This document shows, piece after piece, positions 54,901 to 62,577 of a stretch of 64,000 nt of DNA. Both the position numbers and the translations under genes were made by a program. How positions within the stretch are numbered: the first letter of the stretch is position 1; every line of letters starts with the position of its first letter. The DNA is from an uncultured Steroidobacter sp. (lineage in GTDB: Bacteria > Pseudomonadota > Gammaproteobacteria > Steroidobacterales > Steroidobacteraceae): NCBI GenBank assembly GCA_937864115.1, contig CALMII010000028.1, positions 1 through 64,000 on the forward strand, in the 5' to 3' direction. The notes under the pieces were generated by a model. It did not search any database and was not told the origin of the DNA. It worked only from the letters and a program-made list of their open reading frames with translations.

Positions 54901-57750
54901 CGAACGCAGCAGCTTGGCGATGTCGTCGAAGTGCAGTCCGGTAGTCGGTTCGTCGAACAGGAACAGTGTGCCGCGGGGTGGGTCGCTGGCCGCTGGCGAC
55001 TGGCGGCTGGCCGGAGAGCTGCGACCCTTCCGGCCAGCAGCCAGCCGCCAGTCGCCAGTCGCCTTCTCCGCCAGATGGCCTGCGAGTTTCAGCCGCTGCG
55101 CTTCGCCGCCCGACAGCGTCGGCACGGGCTGCCCGAGCTTCAGATAGTCGAGTCCGACGTCGGCCAGCGGCTGCAGCGTCGCCAGCACCTCGGGCTGATC
55201 GGCGAAGAATTCGACTGCTTCGTGCACCGTCATGTCGAGCACGTCGGCGATGCTCGGTGCGTTCTGTCCGCCGGCCCGCGCCAGTTTCACTTCGAGAATT
55301 TCGGCGCGGTAGCGGCGACCGCTGCAATCGGGGCAGCGCAGGTACACGTCGGAAAGGAATTGCATCTCGACGTGCTCGAAGCCGTTGCCGCCGCAGGTCG
55401 GGCAACGGCCGTTGCCCGAATTGAAGCTGAACGTACCGATCGTGTACTTGCGTTCCTTCGCCATCGGCGCAGCGGCGAACAGCTTGCGGATGGCATCGAA
55501 GGCGCCGACGTAGCTCGCAGGATTCGAGCGTGTCGTGCGACCGATCGGCGCCTGGTCGACCATGACCACTGCGCCGATGTGCTCTGCACCTTCGATGGCA
55601 TCGACGCTGCCGGGCGCTTCGGTCGGTTTGCCGAAGTGCTTGCGCAGCGCGGGGTAGAGAATGTCCTGGATGAGTGTCGATTTGCCGGAGCCGGAGACGC
55701 CGGTGACGGCGACGAGACACTGCAGCGGGATCTCGACGTCGATGTGCTTGAGGTTGTGCTGGCGCGCGCCGCGGATGCGCAGCATTGAAGTGGAGCCGCG
55801 CTGCGCGCGCACCCCCACCCTGCCCTCCCCCGCAAGCGGAGGAGGGGAAGAAACAAGCGCATCGGCAATTCTTTTCCCTCCCCCGCTTGCGGGGGAGGGT
55901 AGGGTGGGGGCCTGCCTTTGACTCACTTCCCGCCGCCCCAGCAGATAGTCCGCCGTCAACGACTGCTGCGCCGAGCGCAGCTGCCCCGGCTTCCCATAGA
56001 ACACGATCTCGCCGCCGCGCTCGCCCGGACCCGGGCCGACATCGAGCAACCGGTCCGCGGCCTGCATCACCTGCGGATCATGCTCGACCACGACGAGCGA
56101 ATTGCCCGCCTCCTTCAGGCGCTGCATCACGCCGATGACGCGACCCATGTCGCGCGGATGCAGACCGATCGACGGCTCATCGAGCACGAACAGCGTGTTC
56201 ACGAGCGAAGTGCCCAGCGCGGTCGTCAGATTGATGCGCTGGACTTCGCCGCCCGAGAGCGTGCGCGACTGACGGTCGAGCGTGAGATAGCCGAGGCCGA
56301 CGTCCATGAGATAGCCGAGACGTCCGCGCACTTCGCGCAGCACCAGATCGGCGGCTTCATCGAGCGGCGCGGGCAACTGCAGCGAATCGAAGAAGGCCTT
56401 GCAGCGGTCGATCGGCAGCAGCATCAATTCATGAATGTTGAAGCCGTGGAAATGGGGACTGTCCCCATTTCCCATTTCCCGTCCGCCGAGGCGCCACAGC
56501 AATGCGTCGGGCTTGAGTCGCGCGCCATGGCACGTCTCGCAGGGCGTGTACGCGCGGTACTTCGACAGCAGCACGCGGATGTGCATCTTGTACGCCTTGG
56601 TTTCCAGCCACTGGAAAAAGCGGCGCACGCCGTACCAGACCTGCTTCGACCAGTTGCCTTCGCCCTCCAGCACCCAGTCGCGCTGTTCCTGTGTCAGCGA
56701 TTTCCATGGCCTGTCGGTAGGGATGCTCCGCTTGCGCGCGAAACGCATCAGATCGTCCTGGCACTCGCGGTACGACTCCGTCTGCCATGGACGGATCGCG
56801 CCGCCTGCCAGTGTCTTGTTCTCGTCGGGAACGATGAGTCCGAAATCGATGCCGATGATGCGGCCGAAACCGCGACAGCTCTCGCAGGCGCCGAGCGGCG
56901 AGTTGAACGAGAACAGGCTCGGCACCGGTTCCTGGTAGTGGATGTCGCAGTCGGCGCAGTGCAGGTCGGCGGAGAAGCGCCAGGGGCGTGCTTCTTCAGG
57001 CACATGCACATTCACCCTTCCCTGCCCGACTCTCAGCGCCGCCTCCAGCGCCTCGCTCAAGCGCGCCGAATCCTCCGGATCGAAGCGCAGCCGGTCCTGG
57101 ATCATTTCGAGCGTCACGCTGCTGCGCGTCATTGCCTGCTTCTTGCGTCCCTTCTTTTTCGCCGATGCCTCCACCGGCACTTCGCTTTCATGCCGCGCAT
57201 GGACACGCGTGTAGCCCTGCTTCTCCAGCAGGCCGACGACTTCGGCTTCGGTGAAGTTGTGCGGTACTACCACCGGGAACGTCACGATGAAGCGCGCGTC
57301 CTGCAGGCCCTGCGCCGCCACGCGCGACGCGATCTCCTGCCGGATCGTTTCCGCCGAATCGCGCTTCACGTGCTTGCCGCAGCCGCGGCAGTACAACTGC
57401 GCGGCGCGCGCATAGAGCAGCTTCAGGTGATCGTTCAGCTCCGTCATCGTGCCGACCGTCGAACGCGAGGTGCGCACGGGATTGGTCTGATCGATGGCGA
57501 TGGCCGGCGGGATGCCTTCGATCCGGTCGACCTGCGGCTTGTCCATGCGATCGAGGAACTGCCGCGCATACGGCGAGAACGTCTCGACGTAGCGCCGCTG
57601 GCCTTCCGCATACAGCGTGTCGAAGACCAGCGAGGACTTGCCCGACCCCGACACGCCGGTGACGACGATCAGCTCGTTCGTCGGCAGATCGACATCGAGA
57701 TTCTTGAGATTGTTCTGGCGGGCGCCGCGAATGACGATGGAATGGGACAT
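51979..57750 (-). CDS. uvrA: Double-length excinuclease UvrA with in-frame repeat insertions
   Basis: A 1923-aa protein, about twice normal UvrA (about 940 aa), made of two UvrA copies in tandem. Four Walker A motifs (GVSGSGKS) lie near residues 31, 685, 1085 and 1597, and four LSGGE signatures near 499, 877, 1442 and 1785; zinc-finger CxxC pairs occur in each copy. UvrA finds damage in nucleotide-excision repair. The start MSHSIVIRGARQNNL at 57750 is canonical. Repeat DNA is inserted in frame at five places: 56448-56472, 55812-55910, 54981-55063, 54593-54700 and 52293-52331. Two of these lie between LSGGE and the Walker B LFLxDEPT, a surface loop. The frame is open throughout, so the fusion is probably expressed. 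Confidence 0.96.
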   Translation of the reverse strand: MSHSIVIRGARQNNLKNLDVDLPTNELIVVTGVSGSGKSSLVFDTLYAEGQRRYVETFSPYARQFLDRMDKPQVDRIEGIPPAIAIDQTNPVRTSRSTVGTMTELNDHLKLLYARAAQLYCRGCGKHVKRDSAETIRQEIASRVAAQGLQDARFIVTFPVVVPHNFTEAEVVGLLEKQGYTRVHARHESEVPVEASAKKKGRKKQAMTRSSVTLEMIQDRLRFDPEDSARLSEALEAALRVGQGRVNVHVPEEARPWRFSADLHCADCDIHYQEPVPSLFSFNSPLGACESCRGFGRIIGIDFGLIVPDENKTLAGGAIRPWQTESYRECQDDLMRFARKRSIPTDRPWKSLTQEQRDWVLEGEGNWSKQVWYGVRRFFQWLETKAYKMHIRVLLSKYRAYTPCETCHGARLKPDALLWRLGGREMGNGDSPHFHGFNIHELMLLPIDRCKAFFDSLQLPAPLDEAADLVLREVRGRLGYLMDVGLGYLTLDRQSRTLSGGEVQRINLTTALGTSLVNTLFVLDEPSIGLHPRDMGRVIGVMQRLKEAGNSLVVVEHDPQVMQAADRLLDVGPGPGERGGEIVFYGKPGQLRSAQQSLTADYLLGRREVSQRQAPTLPSPASGGGKRIADALVSSPPPLAGEGRVGVRAQRGSTSMLRIRGARQHNLKHIDVEIPLQCLVAVTGVSGSGKSTLIQDILYPALRKHFGKPTEAPGSVDAIEGAEHIGAVVMVDQAPIGRTTRSNPASYVGAFDAIRKLFAAAPMAKERKYTIGTFSFNSGNGRCPTCGGNGFEHVEMQFLSDVYLRCPDCSGRRYRAEILEVKLARAGGQNAPSIADVLDMTVHEAVEFFADQPEVLATLQPLADVGLDYLKLGQPVPTLSGGEAQRLKLAGHLAEKATGDWRLAAGRKGRSSPASRQSPAASDPPRGTLFLFDEPTTGLHFDDIAKLLRSFRQLIAAGHTVLVIEHNLDVIGASDWLIDLGPEGGDAGGEVVVVGAPSDVKQHATSHTGKALREYEKAAGDWLLATGQKDAVAEPAAFYSHSGQSPAASRQSPSSAAIRVHGAREHNLKNIDVTLPRNRFTVVTGVSGSGKSTLAFDIVFGEGQRRYLESLNAYARQFVQPASRPDVDAIFGIPPTVAIEQRTSRGGRKSTVATLTEVYHFLRLLYVKLGTQFCPTCEVAIEPQSFDAIAAKILKDYRGSTVTVLAPLVIARKGIYKDLAAWAAKKGFEHLRVDGELLPTRKWPKLDRFKEHSIELPVATLAATAKTEKELREALGVALEHGKGVVGVLASSRVQLFSTTRACPSCGTSFAELDPRLFSFNSKLGWCEGCYGTGIAMEGFDAEQSGEETVWNEWYEGESHVCGDCNGQRLNPVARHVLFRGQSITAATDLSVADLRRQFKQLKLQGREQEIARDVLAEISSRLTFLEDVGLGYLQLSRSAPTLSGGEAQRIRLAAQLGSNLQGVCYILDEPTIGLHPRDNDILLDTLDKLADKGNSLLVVEHDEDTIRRADYVVDLGPGAGSRGGRVVAAGTAAELERSPHSVTGRLLSQPLLHPLAPRRGVNGRTPSLLVKQTSLHNLHKQNVRVPLGRLVVVTGVSGSGKSTLARDVLHDNLRAALADRRKSPQWQGCREIAGWESIERILEVDQTPIGKTPRSCPATYVGFWDAIRRLFAETTEARMRGYEPTRFSFNTSGGRCEACEGQGVQRIEMSFLPDVRVTCDSCGGRRFNHETLAIQYKGRSIGDVLMMSVDEAVEFFAAHSRIHHALRLLQDVGLGYLTLGQQSPTLSGGEAQRIKLVTELAKVAASSPPPRAGESRVGAARSGTLFLLDEPTVGLHMADVEKLIRVLHRLVDAGNSVVVIEHNLDVMAEADWLIDMGPEGGDGGGQIVAEGSPEEVIRIRSKSHTARILREFLGERWKKEVA
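52293..52331. repeat. CCCCCACCCT-family repeat inside uvrA
   Basis: CTCCCCCGC / GCGGGGGAG hairpin preceded by CCCCCACCCTG, read as SSPPPRAGESRVG between the last LSGGE and Walker B of UvrA. The same unit occurs at 55812-55910 and, intergenic, at 62377-62415. Confidence 0.85.
54593..54700. repeat. CTGGCGACTGG-family inverted pair inside uvrA (linker)
   Basis: Left arm GGCGACTGGCTGCTGGC and right arm GCCAGTAGCCAGTCGCC, about 35 bp between, encode the GDWLLATGQK and SPAASRQSP residues between the two UvrA copies (about residues 1017-1053). Confidence 0.88.
54981..55063. repeat. CTGGCGACTGG-family inverted pair inside uvrA (signature-Walker B loop)
   Basis: Arms of about 35 bp (GCTGGCGACTGGCGGCTGG and its near-complement) encode GDWRLAAGRK and SPASRQSP between LSGGE and Walker B of the second ATPase. 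Same family and same reading phase as 54593-54700. Confidence 0.88.
55812..55910. repeat. CCCCCACCCT-family inverted pair inside uvrA (linker)
   Basis: Two 39-40-bp copies in opposite orientation (CCCCCACCCTGCCCTCCCCC ... and its complement), separated by about 20 bp. They encode TLPSPASGGG and SSPPPLAGEGRVG in the linker after the first Walker B unit. Confidence 0.9.
56448..56472. repeat. Perfect 25-bp palindrome inside uvrA
   Basis: GGAAATGGGGAC, one central T, then its exact complement. It encodes MGNGDSPHF in the first ATPase of UvrA, in a region variable between UvrAs. The GGGGACNGTCCCC core is a common intergenic repeat in other proteobacteria. Confidence 0.85.
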
Positions 57751-58134
57751 TGCCTGCGGACCTGACGTCGCTGGTGAGAAAAACAAGATCGGGGGATTGC
57801 CGACGTGCAGCCGGCTCGCGCGTCGATTGTAAGCCCGCTGTCAAGCGGCAGCCGGCTCGCAGCGCTATTCAATCGCGAAACACTGTCAGCGGATGGCAGG
57901 GTCTGTCAGGTTCTTCCTGGGGAGCGGCTTTCGGAATGGTCAGGCTGAAGCCTGACCCACAGGAAGAATTGCTTCCTCATCCTGTGGGGCTGGCTTCAAC
58001 CGGCCTTCGGAAATTGTCAGGCTGAAGCCTGACCTACAGGAAGAATGCTTCCGGCTCCTGTGGGGCCGGCTTCAGCCGGCCTTCGGAAATTGTCAGGCTG
58101 TGACCGAAGGGAATCCCGCGGGAAAGCCTGACCC
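57751..58134. repeat. Array of composite palindromes upstream of uvrA
   Basis: The gap between the uvrA start and the M48 protease stop holds at least three TCAGGCTGAAGCCTGA hairpins (57939, 58017 and, split, 58095) and two GGC(C/T)GGCTTCA(G/A)CCGG(C) hairpins (57984, 58065), spaced about 70-80 bp (57938-58133). The last one is interrupted by an inserted TGTGACCGAAGGGAATCCCG-type segment. The promoter of uvrA should lie within 57751-57935. Confidence 0.85.
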
Positions 58135-60060
58135 TTACCCATTCGCCACGAGCGGCGGCAACGGGCAATGCAGTGCGGCGCAGACGGTGCGCAGCAGTTC
58201 GGCCTCGGTCACGGCCAGACGCGCATCGTGACTGACGGTCCGCACCAGCCCTTCGATGAGCTGTTCCTTGCCGGCCGGGACGAGCTGGTCCAGACGACTC
58301 AGCGCCTGATCGAGCTGCAGTGGCCAGTTCGGCGCGACCGCGTAGGCCGGTCGCTCCCGCGGCAGCAGCTGATGAATCCCCGCCTCGTAGGCGCGGCGCG
58401 CCTCGATCTCGCTCTGATGTCCATGATGGGCAAGCACCGAGAACAGCACCTGCAGCTCATCGGTCACCGCGTTGAGCGCCAGACGCCCCGCCCGGCCGCG
58501 CGGATCCAGATCATCGCGCAGATGCACCTGCGCCAGTTTGCGCAGCACGTAGGTCTGCAGGGACATCGCGCCCTCCCGCTGCAGCATGCCGTTGAGACAG
58601 GCCATCAGCCGCATGCGCTCATCGCGCGTGAGCTGTCGCAGCGCCGGGAACGCATGCATCAGCACCGGCATGCGCTGCTGCGGCTGCAGCGCATCGACCT
58701 CGCCCTGCAGCGCCACCATCGCATCGGTCACCTCCGTGCCGAGCTGGCGCGCGATGAACGTGCGCTGGCGTTCGCGTACCGGCGGCTGCGCATCCAGCGC
58801 GAGCGCCAGGAACAATGCGCGCGCCGTTGCCGGATGCCGCCCGGCGACGGAGAGCGCCTCGGGCAGCGATTGCCGGATTTCCTGCGCCATTTCCATGTGC
58901 AGCGTGCCCGGATTGCCGACCAGATTCGCGACGGCGCCGGCCGCGGCCGGAATCGCGATCATCGATTCCAGCTTCTGTGCCGCCGAGATCGCCTCTTCCG
59001 CCGCCGATTCTTCGACGGCCTGCCGCTGAGCAGCGAGTCTGGCGCGCATCTCGGAGAACTCGTGCGGACTGAAGCGTGGATCGATGGCCTTGAGCCGCTC
59101 CTCGAGCGCCGGATGGGTCGCGAAGAATCGCGATACGCCCGGTGCGAACAGCATGTGCGCGACTTCCTCGGCCTCGGGATTGCCGATGCGCGAGCCGGCC
59201 TCGCCGGCGCCGATCTTCACCAGCGCGCCGCGCAGCCCCAGCGGATCGCGCGTGAACTGCACGGCCGACGCATCGGCCAGCGATTCGCGACTGCGCGAAA
59301 CGGCCGCCTGGATCAGGCGCCCGAAGAACAGGCCGATGTAGCCGACCACCAGCACCACCGCAGCCGCGAGAAGAATGAAGGCCACGCCGCCGCCCTTCTT
59401 GCTGCCGCGGCCGCGCGGCGCGAACCGCAGCACCGTGCGCGCGATCAGCGCAATCACCAGCAGCCCGAAGATCAGGCCCATCAGGCGCACGTTCAGCCGC
59501 ATGTCGCCGTTGAGGATGTGGCTGAACTCGTGCGCGATCACGCCCTGCAGTTCGGCGCGATTCAGGGTCGTGAGCGTGCCGTGCGTCACGGCAATCGCCG
59601 CATTGGCGGGATTGTGTCCCGCGGCGAAGGCGTTGATACCGGACTCCTGTTCCAGCAGATACACCTCGGGCATCGGTACGCCGGCGGCGATCGACATCTC
59701 CTCGACGACGTTGAGCAATCGCCGCTGCAACGGATCGGTCGTGTCGGGCGATACGCGCACTCCGCCCAGCGAGCGTGCGACGACACCGCCGCCGCCATTC
59801 AAGGTCACGGTCTTGTACAGACTCGACAGCCCGATGACGCCGACCACACTGAGCGTCGTCACGATCACGATGCCGGGATGCGCATGCAGCCACTGCGCAT
59901 TGGGAAACGTCAGTCCCGCCGAACCTGGCTGCACCGACGCCAGCACCGTGAACAGCACGAAATCCACGGCAGCGACGACGATCACGATCGCAAGCACGAA
60001 CAGCGCGACCAGCCGTCGCGACATGCGCCGTGCTTCGGTCTGACGTTGAAAGAAGTTCAT
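58135..60060 (-). CDS. M48-family membrane metalloprotease (HtpX-like)
   Basis: A 641-aa membrane protease. Two N-terminal helices (LVALFVLAIVIVVAAVDFV and VIVTTLSVVGVIGLS) are followed by the peptidase domain with zinc motif HEFSH near residue 176 and the third ligand Glu in SRESLADASAV. Two more helices lie between them, as in HtpX. A further soluble region of about 300 residues follows, which ordinary HtpX (about 290 aa) lacks. It acts on misfolded membrane proteins by analogy. The neighbouring lemA gene is a frequent partner. No clear ribosome site precedes the ATG at 60060. Confidence 0.9.
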   Translation of the reverse strand: MNFFQRQTEARRMSRRLVALFVLAIVIVVAAVDFVLFTVLASVQPGSAGLTFPNAQWLHAHPGIVIVTTLSVVGVIGLSSLYKTVTLNGGGGVVARSLGGVRVSPDTTDPLQRRLLNVVEEMSIAAGVPMPEVYLLEQESGINAFAAGHNPANAAIAVTHGTLTTLNRAELQGVIAHEFSHILNGDMRLNVRLMGLIFGLLVIALIARTVLRFAPRGRGSKKGGGVAFILLAAAVVLVVGYIGLFFGRLIQAAVSRSRESLADASAVQFTRDPLGLRGALVKIGAGEAGSRIGNPEAEEVAHMLFAPGVSRFFATHPALEERLKAIDPRFSPHEFSEMRARLAAQRQAVEESAAEEAISAAQKLESMIAIPAAAGAVANLVGNPGTLHMEMAQEIRQSLPEALSVAGRHPATARALFLALALDAQPPVRERQRTFIARQLGTEVTDAMVALQGEVDALQPQQRMPVLMHAFPALRQLTRDERMRLMACLNGMLQREGAMSLQTYVLRKLAQVHLRDDLDPRGRAGRLALNAVTDELQVLFSVLAHHGHQSEIEARRAYEAGIHQLLPRERPAYAVAPNWPLQLDQALSRLDQLVPAGKEQLIEGLVRTVSHDARLAVTEAELLRTVCAALHCPLPPLVANG

Positions 60061-60071
60061 GGGAGAAGAGG

Positions 60072-60247
60072 GTTCACACGGAGTTCACGGAGAACACGGA
60101 GGTCGGAATAAGAATTTTCCACGGGGGAGGAATGGGAACACGGGGAGCACGGGGACAAGAAAAAGATCTTTTCTGTTCCGAGCCCCGTGTTCCCCGTGTT
60201 CCCCGTGGAAAATTCTCTTCTTCCGACCTCCGTGCTCTCCGTGTGAA
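60072..60247. repeat. Long imperfect inverted repeat between lemA and the M48 protease
   Basis: About 80-base arms: CACGGAGTTCACGGAGAACA ... on the left and the near-complement (CCCCGTGTTCCCCGTGTTCC ... CTCCGTGTGAA) on the right, around AAAAGATCTTTT. On RNA this would be a very long hairpin. CACGGAG-type sequences like this recur in unrelated proteobacteria and are often mis-annotated as genes. Confidence 0.85.
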
Positions 60248-60256
60248 ACATTCCGC

Positions 60257-60841
60257 TCAGCCGAAGCTGACCTTCGGCACCGCGCGCTTCTCGGCCGATT
60301 CGATTTCCAGCAGCTGTGCCGGCCAGAACGCGAACATGCCCGCGATGATGGTGTTGGGGAACACTTCGCGCGTGTTGTTGTAGCCCATCACTGCATCGTT
60401 GAACGCCTGGCGCGCGAACGCGACCTTGTTCTCGGTGCTGGTGAGCTCTTCGGAGAGCTGCATCATGTTCTGGTTCGCCTTGAGGTCCGGATAGGCCTCC
60501 GCCAGCGCGAACAGGCGGCCCAGCGCGCCGCTCAGCGCGTTCTCGGCGCCGGCCAGCTGCTGTACGGCGGCGGGATTGCCGGGATTCGCGGCAGCGCTCT
60601 TCAGGCCGCTCATCGCGGCATTGCGCGCGGTGATCACGGCTTCGAGCGTTTCGCGCTCGTGCTTCATGTAGCCCTTGGCGGTTTCGACCAGGTTCGGAAT
60701 CAGGTCGTAGCGGCGCGTCAGCTGCACGTCGATCTGCGCGAATGCGTTCTTGTAGCCGTTGCGGGCCGTCACCAGCCGGTTGTAGATCGAGACGAAGAAC
60801 AGCAGCACGCCCACGACGACGATCAGGATGACCCAACCCAT
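60257..60841 (-). CDS. lemA: LemA family protein
   Basis: A 194-aa membrane-anchored helical protein starting MGWVILIVVVGVLLFFVSI at 60841. LemA signatures are YNRLVTARNGYKNAFAQIDVQLTRRYDLIPNLVETAKGY and a C-terminal YNNTREVFPNTIIAGMFAF. LemA has one transmembrane segment with an outward helical domain and is usually paired with an HtpX-like protease, as here. Function is not settled. Confidence 0.94.
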   Translation of the reverse strand: MGWVILIVVVGVLLFFVSIYNRLVTARNGYKNAFAQIDVQLTRRYDLIPNLVETAKGYMKHERETLEAVITARNAAMSGLKSAAANPGNPAAVQQLAGAENALSGALGRLFALAEAYPDLKANQNMMQLSEELTSTENKVAFARQAFNDAVMGYNNTREVFPNTIIAGMFAFWPAQLLEIESAEKRAVPKVSFG

Positions 60842-60994
60842 GCGCAGAACCTCCCGTGAATTCCAGTGACGATGAATCTCAGCCTGCCAGCGCCGCAAGG
60901 ATACCGGAGTCGCGTCGGGTCCCAAGGGCCTGCCGGTCAAAGACGCCGGACGTACCGGCCAACGGCTGTTGCGAACCGGTCGCCGGCTCCTCTT

Positions 60995-61053
60995 CCTGTG
61001 GGGCCGGCTTCAGCCGGCCTTCTGAAGAAGTCTGGCTGAAGCCTGACCTACAA
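60995..61053. repeat. Composite palindromic repeat
   Basis: CCTGTGGGGCCGGCTTCAGC with its paired half, spacer TTCTGAAGAA (itself palindromic), then a TCTGGCTGAAGCCTGA variant and CCTACA. It overlaps the last bases of the AroQ-PheC gene. Confidence 0.85.
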
Positions 61054-62310
61054 AGACCCGATGGCCGACTGCAGACGCTGCGCGACCGCGCCCGAATCGA
61101 TCTCCTGCTGCAACCACTCGTTCACACGGGTAACCAGCGCCGCATCCTGCGGCAACAGAATCGCCTTGTCGCTTTTCGTAAAGGTCGACGGCGTCGCGCG
61201 GCACAGCACGCCCGGCCGCTTGTGCGCCTGCAGGTCGACCTCGACATCGTCCGTGACCATCACGTCCGCACGCCCAGCCGCGATCTCATCGAAGATGCTG
61301 CGATTGTCGGGATGGACCACCAGCTGCGCCTGGCTCAGACGCTCGCGCGCGAATCGTTCATTGGTGCCGCCCGGATTCACCACGACACGGACTCCGGCAC
61401 GATCGATCTCTTCCACCGTGTCGAACTCCGCCTGCCGGCCGCAACGGACGACGGGCGTCTTGCCGCCGTGCTGGTAGGGCACCGAGAACGCCGCGACCGC
61501 GGCGCGATCCGGCGTGATGCTGATGCCGCTCATGGCCAGATCGAATTTTCCGGCGCGCAGGTCCGGCATCAGCGTCGACCAGGTCGTGCGCACGAACACG
61601 GGCTGCAATCCGAGCGCCTGCGCGAGATCGACGCCCATCGACACGTCGGCGCCCCTCAGTACGCCGCCGGCGTCGCTGCTGAACGGCGCGTAATCGCCGG
61701 TCATGCCGATCCGCAACACGCCGCTGGCCTGCAGGCGCGGCAGCGATGCGCCGGGCGCGCGACGCAACCGGCCCAGCGCCTGCATGAGTCTGCCCGCTTC
61801 CGCTTCGTTCACGGACTTCGTGAACTGGCGTGCAAGATCGCGATTGCGCGCTTCGAAGTCGGCCTGCTCGAATGCCGGCAATGCCAGATACGTCTGCTGC
61901 AACAGGCGCGAACCGAGCGCATCGAGCGCCGGACGCAGTTCGCCGCCGAGATCGCGCAGCGGTTCGGGCGGTGACGCACCCTGCTTCCACGACTCGATCC
62001 AGCGCATCTGGACAGCGCGGGCGAGTTCGATCTGCAAAGCAAACAGTTCGCGCGCCGAAGCCGGTTCGATGCCGAGCGCGGCCGCGCGCTCGACCGTGGA
62101 TTCGAGCACTGCCTGCTCGCGGGCAACGTCGGTGATGGGCAGGGACTTCGCGTATTTCCAGGCCGCGACGAACTGCATCAGCTCCAGTCGCTGCGCCATC
62201 AGGTCGACGACTTCGCGCGCCTCGCGTTGCGGATCGGCATAACGCAGATCCTCGGCATGCGCGTCGAGGGTGAAAGGAATGAGGACGAGAAGGAGAAATT
62301 GGCGGAGCAT
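61048..62310 (-). CDS. Periplasmic chorismate mutase-cyclohexadienyl dehydratase fusion
   Basis: A 420-aa exported bifunctional enzyme. The signal peptide ([19 protein letters not shown]) is followed by a secreted AroQ-gamma chorismate mutase domain (about 25-185; [38 protein letters not shown]). From about residue 190 comes a PheC-type dehydratase with a substrate-binding-protein fold ([53 protein letters not shown]). Together they would convert chorismate to prephenate and then to phenylpyruvate in the periplasm. Separate AroQ-gamma and PheC proteins are known from Pseudomonas. The frame to 62346 upstream is not supported. Confidence 0.9.
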   Translation of the reverse strand: MLRQFLLLVLIPFTLDAHAEDLRYADPQREAREVVDLMAQRLELMQFVAAWKYAKSLPITDVAREQAVLESTVERAAALGIEPASARELFALQIELARAVQMRWIESWKQGASPPEPLRDLGGELRPALDALGSRLLQQTYLALPAFEQADFEARNRDLARQFTKSVNEAEAGRLMQALGRLRRAPGASLPRLQASGVLRIGMTGDYAPFSSDAGGVLRGADVSMGVDLAQALGLQPVFVRTTWSTLMPDLRAGKFDLAMSGISITPDRAAVAAFSVPYQHGGKTPVVRCGRQAEFDTVEEIDRAGVRVVVNPGGTNERFARERLSQAQLVVHPDNRSIFDEIAAGRADVMVTDDVEVDLQAHKRPGVLCRATPSTFTKSDKAILLPQDAALVTRVNEWLQQEIDSGAVAQRLQSAIGSL

Positions 62311-62376
62311 CGCGCAACGATGCCCGGGGACGCGCCATCGGTTCAAGTGGTCCGGTGAAGCCGCGATCTGCTCTGA

Positions 62377-62576
62377 TCCCCTCCTCCGCGCAGCGGGAGA
62401 GGGTTAGGGTGGGGGCTCTTACTGTACTGTGGGGCCGGCTTCAGCCGGCCTCTTTTCAGAAGTCAGGCTGAAGCCTGACCTACAGCAACCCCCGGTCCCC
62501 CGCTGCGCGGAGGAAGGGACGCGTTGTTCGGCCTCATCTCAAGCGTTCAGCGCTCAAACAGCGCCAGCCCCACAGG
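62377..62576. repeat. Mixed repeat block: CCCCCACCCT family, composite palindrome and GC stretch
   Basis: Holds an intergenic copy of the CCCCCACCCT family (62377-62415), a composite palindrome (62427-62486, GGCCGGCTTCAGCCGGCC then GTCAGGCTGAAGCCTGAC) and the CCCGCTGCGCGGAGGAAGG stretch (62497-62519), which also occurs at 97-119. Confidence 0.8.
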
Positions 62577-62577
62577 A

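Noticed and set aside
51979..57750. uvrA as an assembly artefact of two neighbouring genes
   Set aside because: The frame is open across the junction, and the two halves differ in sequence, so collapse of identical repeats does not explain it.
58168..60111. Plus-strand 647-codon frame opposite the M48 protease
   Set aside because: His/Arg-rich antisense sequence without domain; the HEFSH protease is on the other strand.
60057..60836. Alternative frame across the CACGGAG repeat and lemA
   Set aside because: A well-known type of false ORF produced by this repeat; lemA is in another frame.
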